A stretch of 64,000 nt of DNA from a bacterium. GTDB lineage: Bacteria > Planctomycetota > JAFGQW01. Below are positions 16,188 through 24,521 of the stretch, piece by piece. Location: positions 248,001 to 312,000 of the forward strand of contig JAUHXU010000003.1 in assembly GCA_030426805.1 (NCBI GenBank). Reading direction: 5' to 3'. The notes below the pieces were generated by a model. The model did no database searches, was not told the DNA's origin, and saw nothing but the letters and a program-made list of their open reading frames with translations. A program made the position numbers and the translations under genes. Position 1 is the first letter of the stretch; each line of letters begins with the position of its first letter.

Positions 16188-18158
16188 TCAACCATCGACG
16201 AGCGTCAGTTCGACCGTGCGATCGCGCGCCCAGCGCGAGGCCGCCGCGAGCACCTCGGGCGCGTCGGGATCCTCGGTCGGGCCGTTCGCGAACAACGCCC
16301 GGGCGGACGGTGCGCCGCCGGCGAAGCGGACGACGATCAACGCCGGCCCCCCCGCCTCGACCGGGAAGGCGAGCGTCTCCGGGTCGAGGTCCGGTGCACC
16401 GAGCCCGGTCGTGCAGCGATTCGCGTGCCCGTAGCCGGCGACCGGCAGTCGATGCGCGCCGACCGTGAGCGTGTGCACGTCGCCCCACCGCGGTCGGCGC
16501 GCGGCGCACCAGACCGACCACGCGGCTCCGAGGGTGCGCATCGCGACGTCGGCCGCCCGTGCGTGGATTCGGTCCGGCACGAAGTCCGGGCGCTGCCACG
16601 CGGCGCTCGGCCAGCTCGTGTGCCGCAGCGTGCGCTCGAACCAGATCGCCGCGAGCGTCGCCTCGCGGCTGCCGCGCGTGAATCGCCCGCGCCACCGGCC
16701 GAGACGATCGAGCGCCTCGCCGTGGCGGGGCGCGCCGGGTCGAGACGCGACCGCTCGACCGACGGTCCGCACGAAGCATGCGACGCGACCGTCGTGCGGG
16801 TCGATCGCGAGTCGGAGCAGCGCGGGTGCATCGACCGGACCGGCCCGGAGGCGTCCGATGCATCGCTCCTGCCGGAACGACGTCACCGAGTCGACGCCGT
16901 CGGCGACGCGTACCGGGTAGTCGCCCACCGAAGTGCCGATCGACGGTCGGACGCGATCGAAGTGCGCGTTGTTCTGCACGACGTAGCCGTCGGCGCCGCC
17001 GTCGTCCCACGGGAGATCGCGCACCGAGTCGAGGTAGCCGCCGCCGATCTTGGGCACGCGCCCGTACCATGCGCACCCGATGCGGCCGTCGCGGTCGGCG
17101 ACGACGAAGTTCGTGCACGCGGCGCCCCGCGTCGCGAGCACGCGACGACGAAACGCGCGAGCGGTGCGCACGGTGGCCGCGCGGTAGAGCTGTGTCGACA
17201 CGTCGCCGGCGGTCGCGACCGACGGCGAGACCGCGAGGCGTCGACCACCCGACAGCCCGCACCACACCGGCCGCGCGAGAGACCCGGCGAACTCGATCGT
17301 CGCGCGGTGCGGCCGACGACCGACGATGTCGATCGCGACGTCGCGTGCGATCCGCCGGCGCGGCGCGCGATCGACCTTGACCTCGTCATACGCATCGCCG
17401 CGCCGGCGCAGCACGAACCAGCGGAGCGTGTCGGGCCAGTTCGTCGTGATCGCCCAGCCGACGTGGCGTGAGAAGCCGAGGAAGACGAGGGGGTTGCCGA
17501 GGCGTGCGACCCCCGACGCGCAGTAGCCGCGCGTGCGGAGGCGCACGGGGAGCAAACGCAGCTCCGGCGTCGCGGAAAGCGGAATGTGCGGGTCGATCAG
17601 CAGCAGCGCGTCCGCATCGCGGGCCCGTTCCCGCGCGACGGCAATCGCATTGGACGCTCGTGGCGCATCCTGCGCGACACCGCGGCGCATCGCGTCGAGT
17701 CGGCCCAGTTCGTGATGGCTCGCGACGCGGTAGTCGAGCGCGGCGATCGTCGCCGGCGTGACCGGGCGTGCGGTGAGTCGATCGAGCACCGGGTCGGGAT
17801 CGGTCGCGCGCAGCGCCCTGCGCGCGCGCTCGACCCCGGCCGCGAATCCGTCGACCCACGCGCGCACCTCGTCGGGCATCCCGCGCAACACGCGGCGTCC
17901 GTGCTCGGCGAAGCGGAGCCGCCGCACGTCGAGATCCCATTGCACGCGCGGATCGTCGGGCGGCAAACAGCCGGCCGTCGGGCCCAGCGTCGCGGCGAGG
18001 TGCCCGGTCGCCGACGCGAGGGCGGTGAACAATGCCCGGGGGTAGGCGGTCGCCTGGTGGTGGCCGAAGCACTCGGCGACGTCGCGCGGCTCGCGACCGA
18101 CGATCGTCACGATGCCGTCGTCGCACACGTCCAGTCGCGGGGTTCGGGGAAGCGCCAT
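16188..18158 (-). CDS. penicillin acylase family Ntn-hydrolase
   Basis: The 656-aa protein belongs to the penicillin amidase family of N-terminal nucleophile hydrolases. In these, the precursor cleaves itself ahead of a Ser that becomes the catalytic N-terminus. That site is ASNAIAVARE with Ser169, followed by the usual LLIDPHIPL. FSRHVGWAITTNWPD matches the region holding the oxyanion-hole Asn. NFVVADRDGRIG and YVVQNNAHFD further support the family. Members cleave amide bonds of beta-lactams, acyl-homoserine lactones or other amides. This one is shorter than classic enzymes and shows no signal peptide, which is unusual because most are periplasmic. The substrate is unknown. Confidence 0.85.
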   Translation of the reverse strand: MALPRTPRLDVCDDGIVTIVGREPRDVAECFGHHQATAYPRALFTALASATGHLAATLGPTAGCLPPDDPRVQWDLDVRRLRFAEHGRRVLRGMPDEVRAWVDGFAAGVERARRALRATDPDPVLDRLTARPVTPATIAALDYRVASHHELGRLDAMRRGVAQDAPRASNAIAVARERARDADALLLIDPHIPLSATPELRLLPVRLRTRGYCASGVARLGNPLVFLGFSRHVGWAITTNWPDTLRWFVLRRRGDAYDEVKVDRAPRRRIARDVAIDIVGRRPHRATIEFAGSLARPVWCGLSGGRRLAVSPSVATAGDVSTQLYRAATVRTARAFRRRVLATRGAACTNFVVADRDGRIGCAWYGRVPKIGGGYLDSVRDLPWDDGGADGYVVQNNAHFDRVRPSIGTSVGDYPVRVADGVDSVTSFRQERCIGRLRAGPVDAPALLRLAIDPHDGRVACFVRTVGRAVASRPGAPRHGEALDRLGRWRGRFTRGSREATLAAIWFERTLRHTSWPSAAWQRPDFVPDRIHARAADVAMRTLGAAWSVWCAARRPRWGDVHTLTVGAHRLPVAGYGHANRCTTGLGAPDLDPETLAFPVEAGGPALIVVRFAGGAPSARALFANGPTEDPDAPEVLAAASRWARDRTVELTLVDG

Positions 18159-18209
18159 CGGACGCTCGTATCGCGTCCGACACCGCGAATCAAGACCGAT
18201 CGCCGTCGA

Positions 18210-18467
18210 TCAGTCCGAAGCGAACCGCCGCTCGAGATCGCCCCAGTCGATCGACGCGATGTCGTTCGCTTGAATCGGTGGCAAGCCGTCGAACCGCATC
18301 AGCTCGTCCGCGGTCATGAACTCGACGTAGCGCGCGTACCGCGAGCGCGGAATCCCCGCCGCCGGATCCACGCGCGTCGGCTTGCGCGACACCGCACGTG
18401 CTCGCTCGCGCTGCTCATCGTTCGCCAGCCGCGGCGCGCGCGACTCGAACTCGGGCCGTTCGTTCAT
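18210..18467 (-). CDS. small soluble protein of unknown function
   Basis: An 85-aa reading from ATG 18467 has TGAGGAG about 8 bases upstream. A longer frame to 18551 lacks a ribosome-binding site. The N-terminal half is charged, Arg/Glu-rich and probably disordered. The C-terminal half (RYARYVEFMTADELMRFDGL and after) looks helical. It lies 51 bases upstream of the acylase gene on the same strand. No family is recognised. Confidence 0.55.
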   Translation of the reverse strand: MNERPEFESRAPRLANDEQRERARAVSRKPTRVDPAAGIPRSRYARYVEFMTADELMRFDGLPPIQANDIASIDWGDLERRFASD

Positions 18468-18647
18468 CCTCGTCTCCTCATACCTCCACGATGCGAATCT
18501 CCATCGTAACAGACGAAGAACCACCCGACCGACGTCTCCATTCGAGCACACGCGCGCCGCAGCCTCGGGCCACGAGCTCTCTCTGGGCCTCCCCCGCCGA
18601 CGCCGGCACTAGCCGGGTGCGGCCGACGGTGACGGGTGCGCGCCGGC

Positions 18648-18745
18648 TCGCTAACGCGAATCTGACGCGAAGCGGGACAAGATCGCCGCAGCGAGGGGTC
18701 GCTCCAGCGATTCTGGCGCGAAACGGGACAGATCCGCCGCAGCGA
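18648..18745 (-). repeat. pair of 47-nt hairpin repeats (family locus 1)
   Basis: Units at 18648-18694 and 18699-18745 are separated by GGGG. Each begins TCGCT and ends AGCGA and can fold back on itself. The loop holds a GACGCGAA-type sequence, the complement of the TTTCGCGTC loop seen at the other loci, so this pair is in the opposite orientation. Related units lie at 27901-27998, 52320-52366 and 57017-57113. Confidence 0.8.
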
Positions 18746-18840
18746 CCGGGCCGTCCGCGCATTGTGTCGGTCCGGCGCTTTCGCTACTGACGGTGACGGT
18801 CAATCGGCGCGTGATGCGCGGGTTGACGTTGCCGACGGTT

Positions 18841-19003
18841 CGGAGGGTGTGGGGGGCCTCGCGCCCGACATGGGCGCGAGCACGTTCGTCCGCCCCGGCG
18901 CACCGACTCTCGACCCCGCGGCCCGGCGCCGCTGCACCGAACGCCACACCCCTGCTCGCGACGGGACGCCTCTTGAAGGAAGCGAGGCCCCCCACATCCT
19001 CCG
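18841..19003. repeat. 163-nt element bounded by 22-nt inverted arms
   Basis: The arms CGGAGGGTGTGGGGGGCCTC (running 18841-18862) and its complement at 18982-19003 pair over 22 bases with a single G-T position. Inside, CGCGAGCA and TGCTCGCG form a second nested arm. The architecture, a long outer arm with a nested GCGAGC arm, resembles the elements at 52.1 and 57.3 kb, though the sequence itself is not obviously related. Confidence 0.65.
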
Positions 19004-19063
19004 AACTGCCCCGCCCGCCCCCCGCGCGCAACCACACGCCGACCCGGCCGCCACCGCCGGTAC

Positions 19064-19100
19064 ACAAAAAAACCGGGCCGACGCAAGCGCCGGCCCGGCT
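19064..19100 (-). terminator. rho-independent terminator after the actin-like gene
   Basis: Read on the minus strand, CGGCCCGG-type and CCGGGCCG arms (19091-19098 with 19073-19080) close a short loop and are followed directly by a run of seven T residues. It begins about 50 bases after the stop at 19152. Confidence 0.85.
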
Positions 19101-19151
19101 CTACCCCTTTTCGCCCCTCGAATCTATGTCGCAGCGGCGGCGATGCGGGCC

Positions 19152-20231
19152 CTACTCCGCGATCGCGGCCGCGACGAGGCAACCCTTCGCGACCGAAGTC
19201 AACGGGTCGTCCGCGCGGCGGATCTCGTTGATCTTGATCGGGAAGTCGAGCTTCTTGAACTCGTCGCGGAACAGCTCGATGAAGCCGTTCGGCGACGACG
19301 TGCCGCCCGAGGTCACGATGTCGATCGGCGCCGGGAACTCCGGCATGCCGGACGAGCCGAGGAACTGGCTCTTGATGTTCGTCAGCGTGTAGTTGATCAG
19401 GTTGCGGTAGTAGATGCTGACCGCTTCCTCTTCCCGGTTCGTCGGGTTCATCAGGTCCATCGACTGTTCCTTGATGAACGTCGCCTTGGACACCGGCACG
19501 CCGAGCACCTGCGAGACGTTCTTGTCGATCCAGTCGCCACCGCGGCTGGTCGAGAACGTGAGCGCCGGGATCGACTTGAACGCGACGCAGACGTTGAACA
19601 TGCCGCCGCCGCAGCTGATGCCGATGCCCGTGAAGTCCTGGTCGGCCAGCTCGGCGAACACGACGGCATGCGCCTCGTTCATCGAGCGCGGCTCGTAGCC
19701 GAGCTTGGTGAGCAGACCCGAGAAGACGCCCTCGTGGTAGACGACGTTCGCCTCGGAGTCGATCGGCTCACCGGGCACCGAGAAGTAGACCACCTCGCCG
19801 GGCGCCTGCGGCTCGCCGAGCACCTTCTGGATGATCAGGCGGACCATCGTCATCGCGTCGGCCTCGGACGGGCTGATCAGGCCGTCCTTCATCGGGCGAC
19901 GGGTCGTGCGGTTGAAGATGTTCGCGAGCTGGAACGACTCGTCGCCCAGCACGACCATCGTGTTGTTGTGCACGACGTAGGGAACCTTCAGCTTCGTGAG
20001 CAGGTTCTTCGAGTGCACATCGTGCTCGATGTCGATGAACGCGTTGCGCTCCATCTTCACCGTGATACCACCGTCGTCGTTCTGGACGGCGGCGACGAGG
20101 TTCGCGGTGCCGACGTCGAGGCCCTTGCCGAGCGCGACGGCCTGCGAGCTGGAAGCGGTCTCCGTCGACGCGGCGGAAACGCCCGCCGAATCGCTCGGGT
20201 TCATGGCTTCGTGGTCACCGGAGTTGCTCAT
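19152..20231 (-). CDS. divergent actin/MreB/Hsp70-fold protein
   Basis: The 359-aa protein starts at ATG 20231 behind AGAGAGGT. After a Ser-rich lead of about 30 residues it shows the actin-superfamily phosphate-1 loop GLDVGTANLVAAV. The phosphate-2 region GISCGGGMFNVCV follows, and the adenosine motif is IDIVTSGGTSSPNGF (about 310-325). MreB, FtsA, ParM and Hsp70 all have an Asp two residues before the GGG of phosphate 2, but here it is Ser, so ATP hydrolysis may be altered. It has no membrane segment. The neighbour 62 bases upstream encodes a coiled-coil protein, and the two probably form one operon ending in the terminator at 19064-19100. The likely role is a cytoskeletal or scaffold filament (inference). 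I cannot assign it to MreB proper. Confidence 0.75.
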   Translation of the reverse strand: MSNSGDHEAMNPSDSAGVSAASTETASSSQAVALGKGLDVGTANLVAAVQNDDGGITVKMERNAFIDIEHDVHSKNLLTKLKVPYVVHNNTMVVLGDESFQLANIFNRTTRRPMKDGLISPSEADAMTMVRLIIQKVLGEPQAPGEVVYFSVPGEPIDSEANVVYHEGVFSGLLTKLGYEPRSMNEAHAVVFAELADQDFTGIGISCGGGMFNVCVAFKSIPALTFSTSRGGDWIDKNVSQVLGVPVSKATFIKEQSMDLMNPTNREEEAVSIYYRNLINYTLTNIKSQFLGSSGMPEFPAPIDIVTSGGTSSPNGFIELFRDEFKKLDFPIKINEIRRADDPLTSVAKGCLVAAAIAE

Positions 20232-20293
20232 TCGTCTACCTCTCTTTTGAACGCAGTCGGGCTACGCCCGCGACCTTGCGGTCGGTCCTATCC

Positions 20294-21430
20294 TTATTTC
20301 TTTCCCAGATTCTTGAGTCGCGCCAAGTTGCCGGCGATGCCGCCGGACTGCTTCTCCTTGACGGTCACGTCGTCGAGGTTGCTGTCGATCTCGCCATCGA
20401 GATCGTGGCTGAAGATCGCCGCGATCGTGTTCTTGATGTCCTCGGGGCTCGTGCCGCCGACGGCACCGCCGCCGCCGCCCGCGACGCGCATATTCGAGAG
20501 CTTCGCCGACAGCTCGGTCGAGATCTGCGACATCTTCGCCTCGAGCAGTTCCTCGAGCCTCGACGTGTCGGCCTGCGGTGCGCTCTGCGCCTGCGCGGCC
20601 TGCATTTCCAACTCGCGGTTGCGCAGCTGCAGTTCGGTCATGCCCTCGCGCATCTGGCGGAGCTCCGCGACCAACGACTCGGTCGCCGGCTGGCTCTCGC
20701 GCATCGTGCGGATCTCGGCGTTGAGCTTCGCGATCTCGGACTGGTAGGCATCGGCCTTCGCGACCGCTTCCTTCGCCGCCTCGACATCCCGCTCCTGGCG
20801 GAGCAGGTGCTCGTTCATCCGGTTGACCTTCTCCGACGTCTCCGCGTCGTGCTGCGCGCGCTCGGACTCGAGCTTCTGCGCACGGGCGCTCGCCTCTTCG
20901 CTGCGGGCCCGCCACGTCGCGAGTTCGGACTCGAGCGCGGCGGCGCGCGACGCCTTCGCGCTGAGCTCGGAGAGCTGCGCGGTCTTCTCGGCGACCTCCT
21001 GCTCGAGCGCGTTCGAGCGCTTGCGTTCGCTGGCCAGCTCGGCCTCGTCGACGACCGGGGTGCTCGCAGCCGCCGTCGCCTGGGCGCGCAGCGACGCGAT
21101 CTCGTTCTCCTGGTGCTCGATACGGGAGTTCAGGTCGGTGATCAGCGCCTTGTAGTGCGCGATCTGGGTCTGGGTCTCTTCGAGGGCGCTCTGCTGCGAC
21201 TGCTTCTCCTTGAGCAGCCGCTGGAACTCCTGGCCGGTCTCCGCGACCATTTCGTCCTTCGGCATCGGCCCGTCCGCGTTGCGCTGGACGTTCTCGACGG
21301 CCTGGTCGATCAGCTCACGGATCGTGGACGTCTTGATCACCCGAACGTGGCGCTGCCCCCGCTTTTCGAGGTCTGCCACGGAGGTGACGTAGGCGTTCTT
21401 CTCGATCGCCCGCCGAACGTCGATACTCAT
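20294..21430 (-). CDS. coiled-coil protein, neighbour of the actin-like protein
   Basis: I start at ATG 21430 (AAGGAG about 8 bases upstream), giving 378 aa. A globular N-terminal segment of about 85 residues, opening with MSIDVRRAIEKNAYVTSVAD, is followed by about 200 residues of continuous heptad-rich helix (Glu/Gln/Ala/Leu pattern). A Gly-rich linker then leads to a C-terminal region ending in basic residues. No transmembrane segment is seen. The gene order, coiled-coil gene then actin-like gene on one strand, suggests that the protein organises or anchors the filament (inference). No named family is recognised. Confidence 0.75.
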   Translation of the reverse strand: MSIDVRRAIEKNAYVTSVADLEKRGQRHVRVIKTSTIRELIDQAVENVQRNADGPMPKDEMVAETGQEFQRLLKEKQSQQSALEETQTQIAHYKALITDLNSRIEHQENEIASLRAQATAAASTPVVDEAELASERKRSNALEQEVAEKTAQLSELSAKASRAAALESELATWRARSEEASARAQKLESERAQHDAETSEKVNRMNEHLLRQERDVEAAKEAVAKADAYQSEIAKLNAEIRTMRESQPATESLVAELRQMREGMTELQLRNRELEMQAAQAQSAPQADTSRLEELLEAKMSQISTELSAKLSNMRVAGGGGGAVGGTSPEDIKNTIAAIFSHDLDGEIDSNLDDVTVKEKQSGGIAGNLARLKNLGKK

Positions 21431-21594
21431 CGCATCTCCTTGCGCACCCGGACACGCTCCCGGACCCAATCGAATTTTTCATCGTCTTCGGCGGATCGAG
21501 ACTTTAAGTCATTCGAGACGGGGTCCGTGGACCTCGAAACGGCGGCAGTTTCCGGCTGTGGCCGCGACGCCGATTCGGAGGCGGATGACCAGGC

Positions 21595-22122
21595 GTGGAA
21601 TGCTACGAGTGCGGCAATGACGCGGTCCGGCCCCGTCAGCAGGGCGACCGCACCGTGTACGAGTGCACGTTCTGCGGGGCGCTCGACGGCGACGCCTCGG
21701 CCGTCGGCGAGGCGTTCATCGACCGGGAGGCGGCCGAGCGGGCCGTCGATCGCGACGTCTTCCCGCTCGTGCGCGTGCTCGAGCGGATCCCCGGCTTCCA
21801 CGCCCGCGACGCGTCCGGCGGATCCCCGGCGGAGCTGATCCCGCCCTACGTCTCGGTCTACATCGAAGACGCCGACGGCGCCCTACGCCAGCTGGAGCAC
21901 CTGCTGCAGTCGCTCGAGATGAGCCATCGCAAGACGAACTGGGTCTGGGCGATCGAGGCGCACTACGACCACGCCGAGTTGCGCTTCACGATGCGTCCGC
22001 GCTTCATGAAGCCGGTGCGCGAGCTGACGGCCGACGAGATCACGCAGGCGCAATCGGACCTGCGGACGCTCGCGTCGCGGATCGACCGCGACCTCGCGCT
22101 GTCGTGGTGGACGGCTCGCTGA
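21595..22122 (+). CDS. zinc-ribbon protein of unknown function
   Basis: The 175-aa protein starts at GTG 21595. GGAGG lies about 12 bases upstream, a slightly long spacing. It opens immediately with a zinc ribbon, CYECGND and CTFCGALDGD (Cys3/Cys6 and Cys23/Cys26), followed by an acidic alpha/beta region with no membrane segment. It is divergent from the coiled-coil gene and ends 4 bases before the convergent parA stop. Family not recognised. Confidence 0.7.
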   Translation: MECYECGNDAVRPRQQGDRTVYECTFCGALDGDASAVGEAFIDREAAERAVDRDVFPLVRVLERIPGFHARDASGGSPAELIPPYVSVYIEDADGALRQLEHLLQSLEMSHRKTNWVWAIEAHYDHAELRFTMRPRFMKPVRELTADEITQAQSDLRTLASRIDRDLALSWWTAR

Positions 22123-22126
22123 GCAG

Positions 22127-23056
22127 CTACGGCTTGCGGGCGTCCGCGGGCGTATCGGCCGGCGCTGCGGGCGCCGCCGCGTCGGGTCGCGGGGCTTCGG
22201 GCGCGCGCTTCTCGCCGTCGTCGAAGCCGGCCGCGGGCGTCCGGACGGCCGGCTCGAGCCGCTCGACGGCCGGCGTCGGCATCGCGACACCGGTCAGCTC
22301 GGTCGCGAGACAGAGGTAGTCCGCCGCGCCCTTGGACTCGGGGTCGTAGTCGAGCACGGTCTCGCCGTGACTCGGTGCTTCCGCGAGTCGGACGTTCGAG
22401 CGGATCCGCGTCTTCGTGACCTTGTCGCCGAAGTAGCGCAGGATCTCGTCCAGCACCTCCTTCGCGAGGTTCGTCCGCGGGTCGTAGCGGCACGGCACGA
22501 TCGCCGAGATGTGCAGGTCGGGGTTCAGACGCGACCGCACGAGTTCGACGACGTCCATCAGCTTCGTCATCCCCTGCAGCGCGAAGTACTCGGTCTGCAT
22601 CGGGATGATGACCTCGCCCGCGAACGTCAGTGCGTTCAGGCTCAGCAAGCCGAGCGACGGCGGGCAGTCGATCAGGACGAAGTCGAACGGCGCCTCGCCG
22701 GCCTTCTCGCGATCGGCGAAGAGGGTCGCGAGCTTGTCGCGCAGGATCGTCTCGCGGCCCACCATGCTGACGAGCTCGACCTCGGCACCCGCGAGGTCGA
22801 TGTGCGACGGCACGACCGACAGGCCCGCGCATTCGAGCATCACGTCGGCGACCGCGCTCTTGCCGCAGAGCACGTCGTAGACCGACTTGTCGACCCCGGA
22901 CGGATCCACGTTCAGGTGGATCGTCATGTTCGCCTGCGGATCGAGGTCGATCAGCAGCACGCGGAAGCCGAGTCGGAGAAGGGCCGCACCGAGATTGACG
23001 GTGGTCGTCGTCTTCCCCACTCCGCCCTTTTGGTTGATGACGGCGATGGCGCGCAT
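22127..23056 (-). CDS. ParA/Soj-family ATPase
   Basis: The 309-aa protein carries the deviant Walker A motif KGGVGKTTTT at residues 10-19, with the signature first lysine of ParA/MinD ATPases. DLDPQANMT and the Walker B stretch FVLIDCPPSLGLLS are typical of chromosomal ParA (Soj), and so is the 250-residue core. These ATPases move partition complexes or other large cargo over the nucleoid. A Pro/Ala-rich tail of about 45 residues extends the C-terminus. No parB or parS-like cluster lies next to it, so cargo other than the origin is possible. The actin-like/coiled-coil operon 0.7 kb away is a candidate partner only by proximity. Confidence 0.9.
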   Translation of the reverse strand: MRAIAVINQKGGVGKTTTTVNLGAALLRLGFRVLLIDLDPQANMTIHLNVDPSGVDKSVYDVLCGKSAVADVMLECAGLSVVPSHIDLAGAEVELVSMVGRETILRDKLATLFADREKAGEAPFDFVLIDCPPSLGLLSLNALTFAGEVIIPMQTEYFALQGMTKLMDVVELVRSRLNPDLHISAIVPCRYDPRTNLAKEVLDEILRYFGDKVTKTRIRSNVRLAEAPSHGETVLDYDPESKGAADYLCLATELTGVAMPTPAVERLEPAVRTPAAGFDDGEKRAPEAPRPDAAAPAAPADTPADARKP

Positions 23057-23077
23057 GGCGGCGGAATTATAGCAGAC

Positions 23078-24322
23078 TCACCGCTCGGGCTCGACCAGCT
23101 CGAGGGGATCGTCGTTCTTCGTGATCTCGCGCAACACGAGCGTCGCGTACGAACCCTTCGGCAGCGTGAACGCGAGTTCCGCGACGCCGTCGGCGAACGC
23201 GAGCGTCGGCGTCTCGATCCGGAAGCGATAGGGTCGGCGCACGCCGCGCGAGCGCAAACCGCCCTTCAGGTCGAAAGCTCCGAGTTCCAGGCGTTCCGCG
23301 TCGAGGATCGCCGCCTCGGCCTCGCCCGGACGGTGCGTCGCGAGCATCAACTGCGTCCCGTAGACCGGGCCCGACGGGCTGATGTCGAATGCGGCCGCGC
23401 GCTCGGCGAGCGACCGGCCCTCGTCGTCGCGGTGATCGACGTCGTCCACGCGGAAGACCGCGCCGTTGCGGTGCAGCCACGCGATGTCGCCGAGTTCGAC
23501 CGCGTCGATCGTCTCGATCCGATCGATCAACAACCGATTGAACAACCAGCCCTGGTAGGCGGAGACGAAGAAGCGACGGCGCTTGCCCTGGATGCTCGCC
23601 ATCGCCTTGCGCGGGTTCTTCGTGCGGCCGAGCACCGAGAGGTAGCGTTTCTCGACCGTGAACAGTCCCGGCAACGCCTCGGCCGCCGCACCGTGGTCGC
23701 CGGCGCGGTAGTGCGCGAGCGCGGCGTCGAACCGCTCGTCGACGCCCTCGCCGTCGCCCAGGATGTTCGCGGCGAGCAGCTCCGGGTCGTCGTGGACGAT
23801 CGCCTTGCCGACGATGTGTGAGTTCTTGAGCAGCCCGAATCGCTGCCGATCGAAGAAGTTCGGCACGCCGCGCTCGACGAGGCGCGCGAGCGTTCGCTGC
23901 GCGTCCTCGACCGCCGACTCCTCGATGTCGCGGATCCGGAGTCGAAAGCGGTTGCCGGCGAGGTGTCCCACCTTGAGCTTGTTCTGGTGCCGCGTGACCT
24001 CCAGCACCTCGAGCCCCTCGATGTCGAGCGATTCGATCAGCGGCACGTCGCCGTATTCCAGGCTCAGCCACTGCGTCGTGACCGCCTGCTTGTCCTTCAT
24101 CCCGGCGTAGCTGAACGCGTCCTCGGGCAGGCGCATCGTGCGGGCGATCTTGCGCACGGCGTCGAACGTGCTCATGCCGCGCTTCTTCAGCTTGAAGAGC
24201 ACGTGATTGCCCTCGCCCGAGAACGGGTAGAGCGGGATTTCGTCCACGACGAAGTCCTCGGGCGTGGCCTTGATCGTGCCTCCGAGCCCCGGGATGTCGT
24301 GCGTCAGATACGGGAGTTCCAC
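23078..24322 (-). CDS. truD: tRNA pseudouridine synthase D
   Basis: TruD converts uridine 13 in the D-arm of tRNA to pseudouridine. The 414-aa reading from GTG 24322 shows the family catalytic motif AGMKDKQAVTTQW with Asp77. GNRFRLRIRDIE, the NFFDRQRFGL motif and VSAYQGWLFNRLL are also conserved in TruD. The insertion (TRUD) domain occupies about residues 155-310. Length fits the family. It lies 21 bases upstream of parA on the same strand, so the two may be co-transcribed. The C-terminus has an extra beta region. Confidence 0.95.
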   Translation of the reverse strand: MELPYLTHDIPGLGGTIKATPEDFVVDEIPLYPFSGEGNHVLFKLKKRGMSTFDAVRKIARTMRLPEDAFSYAGMKDKQAVTTQWLSLEYGDVPLIESLDIEGLEVLEVTRHQNKLKVGHLAGNRFRLRIRDIEESAVEDAQRTLARLVERGVPNFFDRQRFGLLKNSHIVGKAIVHDDPELLAANILGDGEGVDERFDAALAHYRAGDHGAAAEALPGLFTVEKRYLSVLGRTKNPRKAMASIQGKRRRFFVSAYQGWLFNRLLIDRIETIDAVELGDIAWLHRNGAVFRVDDVDHRDDEGRSLAERAAAFDISPSGPVYGTQLMLATHRPGEAEAAILDAERLELGAFDLKGGLRSRGVRRPYRFRIETPTLAFADGVAELAFTLPKGSYATLVLREITKNDDPLELVEPER

Positions 24323-24402
24323 GCCGACCGTATAGCACGGCCGTGCCGGCCGGGGCTAAGCGGGGCGTCCGAAACACGTTACCGCCGCGGGTTTCGCCGG
24401 CC

Positions 24403-24430
24403 TTGACCCCTCGCGGGGCGCGCTTAGAAT
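24403..24430 (+). promoter_or_regulatory. promoter of the lipoprotein/phosphodiesterase genes
   Basis: TTGACC at 24403-24408 and TAGAAT at 24425-24430 are spaced by 16 bases. The -10 matches five of six consensus bases. It lies about 90 bases upstream of the lipoprotein start, in the gap divergent from truD. Confidence 0.55.
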
Positions 24431-24521
24431 CAACGGGTCAGGGCCGGACCGGGCGGTTCGGCAACCGGAGATTCCGCCGCGACCGAACCGGCGCGGCGAA
24501 CGACTGCCGGGGAGGGCATCC

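Larger units (their letters stand above)
18468..19063. other. non-coding island rich in inverted repeats
   Basis: About 600 bases between the small ORF and the terminator of the actin-like gene hold no credible gene. They contain, in order, a segment (18570-18640) shared with 27764-27850 (GCCGACGCCGGCACT and GGGTGCGGCCGACG in both), a pair of 47-nt hairpins, a hairpin made of GTCAA and TTGAC arms near 18799-18829, and a large inverted repeat at 18841-19003. Confidence 0.7.

Noticed and set aside
14407-17265. A 952-aa version of the formiminotransferase protein
   Set aside because: The first 383 codons are antisense to the acylase gene and have no family similarity; a strong ribosome-binding site precedes ATG 16116.
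22127-23056. ParA as part of a parAB partition locus
   Set aside because: No ParB-like gene or parS-like palindromes are seen next to it, so only the ATPase family is assigned.
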